Shown here: piece after piece, positions 5,380 to 5,409 of the stretch | Layout: the number at the start of each line of letters is the position of its first letter | Position numbering within the stretch: position 1 is the stretch's first letter | Assembly: GCA_041677345.1 (NCBI GenBank) | Contig: JBAYQE010000128.1 | Location: 1 to 5,409 of the forward strand | Direction of reading: 5' to 3' | Origin: JALOAT01 sp041677345 | GTDB lineage: Bacteria > Pseudomonadota > Gammaproteobacteria > Thiohalomonadales > Thiohalomonadaceae | Length of the DNA: 5,409 bases | The notes under the pieces: model-generated | Seen by the model: only the letters and a program-made list of their open reading frames with translations | Told to the model about the DNA's origin: nothing | The model's database searches: none | Position numbers and translations under genes: made by a program

Positions 5380-5407
5380 ATTATACGGAACACCCAATCT
5401 TTGTCAA
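5380..5407 (-). promoter_or_regulatory. Consensus sigma70 promoter of the tRNA-Arg gene
   Basis: Read on the minus strand, TTGACA (5407-5402) and TATAAT (5385-5380) both match the sigma70 consensus exactly, with a 16-base spacer. The expected start falls near 5373, about 7 bases ahead of the mature tRNA end. The bases after the -10 box (TCGCACC) are GC-rich, as in promoters under stringent control of stable RNA genes; that regulation is inferred. Confidence 0.92.
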
Positions 5408-5409
5408 CA

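Overview
The window looks like a chromosomal piece of a GC-rich proteobacterium, most likely a gamma- or betaproteobacterium. The reasons are a tRNA-Arg(ACG) gene with encoded CCA, a textbook sigma70 promoter, and strong GC bias at third codon positions. No mobile element, CRISPR array or rRNA is visible. Family assignments were made by eye from remembered motifs, with no database search.

Bases 1-4595 are one tightly packed plus-strand block that reads as the distal part of a respiratory molybdoenzyme operon. It opens with the last 251 residues of a DMSO-reductase-superfamily catalytic subunit (bis-MGD type). A 103-bp gap follows, holding a strong bulged hairpin (791-829). Then come a TorD/DmsD-type chaperone, a DUF309-like helical protein, a protein resembling a degenerate HisF TIM barrel, an exported rhodanese-like protein without the catalytic cysteine, a cytoplasmic 25-cysteine ferredoxin-like protein with four predicted [4Fe-4S] sites, and a small helical protein of unknown family. 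Spacings are 3 bp, ATGA overlap, GTGA overlap, 2 bp and 10 bp, so translation is probably coupled.

Bases 4596-4763 are non-coding, with weak potential secondary structure. A separate small gene (4764-5183) follows; it encodes a probably exported 139-residue protein of unknown function behind a near-perfect Shine-Dalgarno sequence.

The right end holds a minus-strand tRNA-Arg with a consensus promoter. It converges on the small gene across a shared bidirectional intrinsic terminator (5256-5284).

Working model (inference): TorD and perhaps the DUF309-like and HisF-like proteins help fold, load or regulate the molybdoenzyme; the ferredoxin carries electrons or serves cofactor assembly; and the rhodanese-like protein acts outside the cytoplasm. 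The most unusual content is the set of apparently catalytically dead relatives of familiar enzymes kept together in a molybdoenzyme accessory operon. No small electron-transfer or membrane-anchor subunit follows the catalytic gene within this window.
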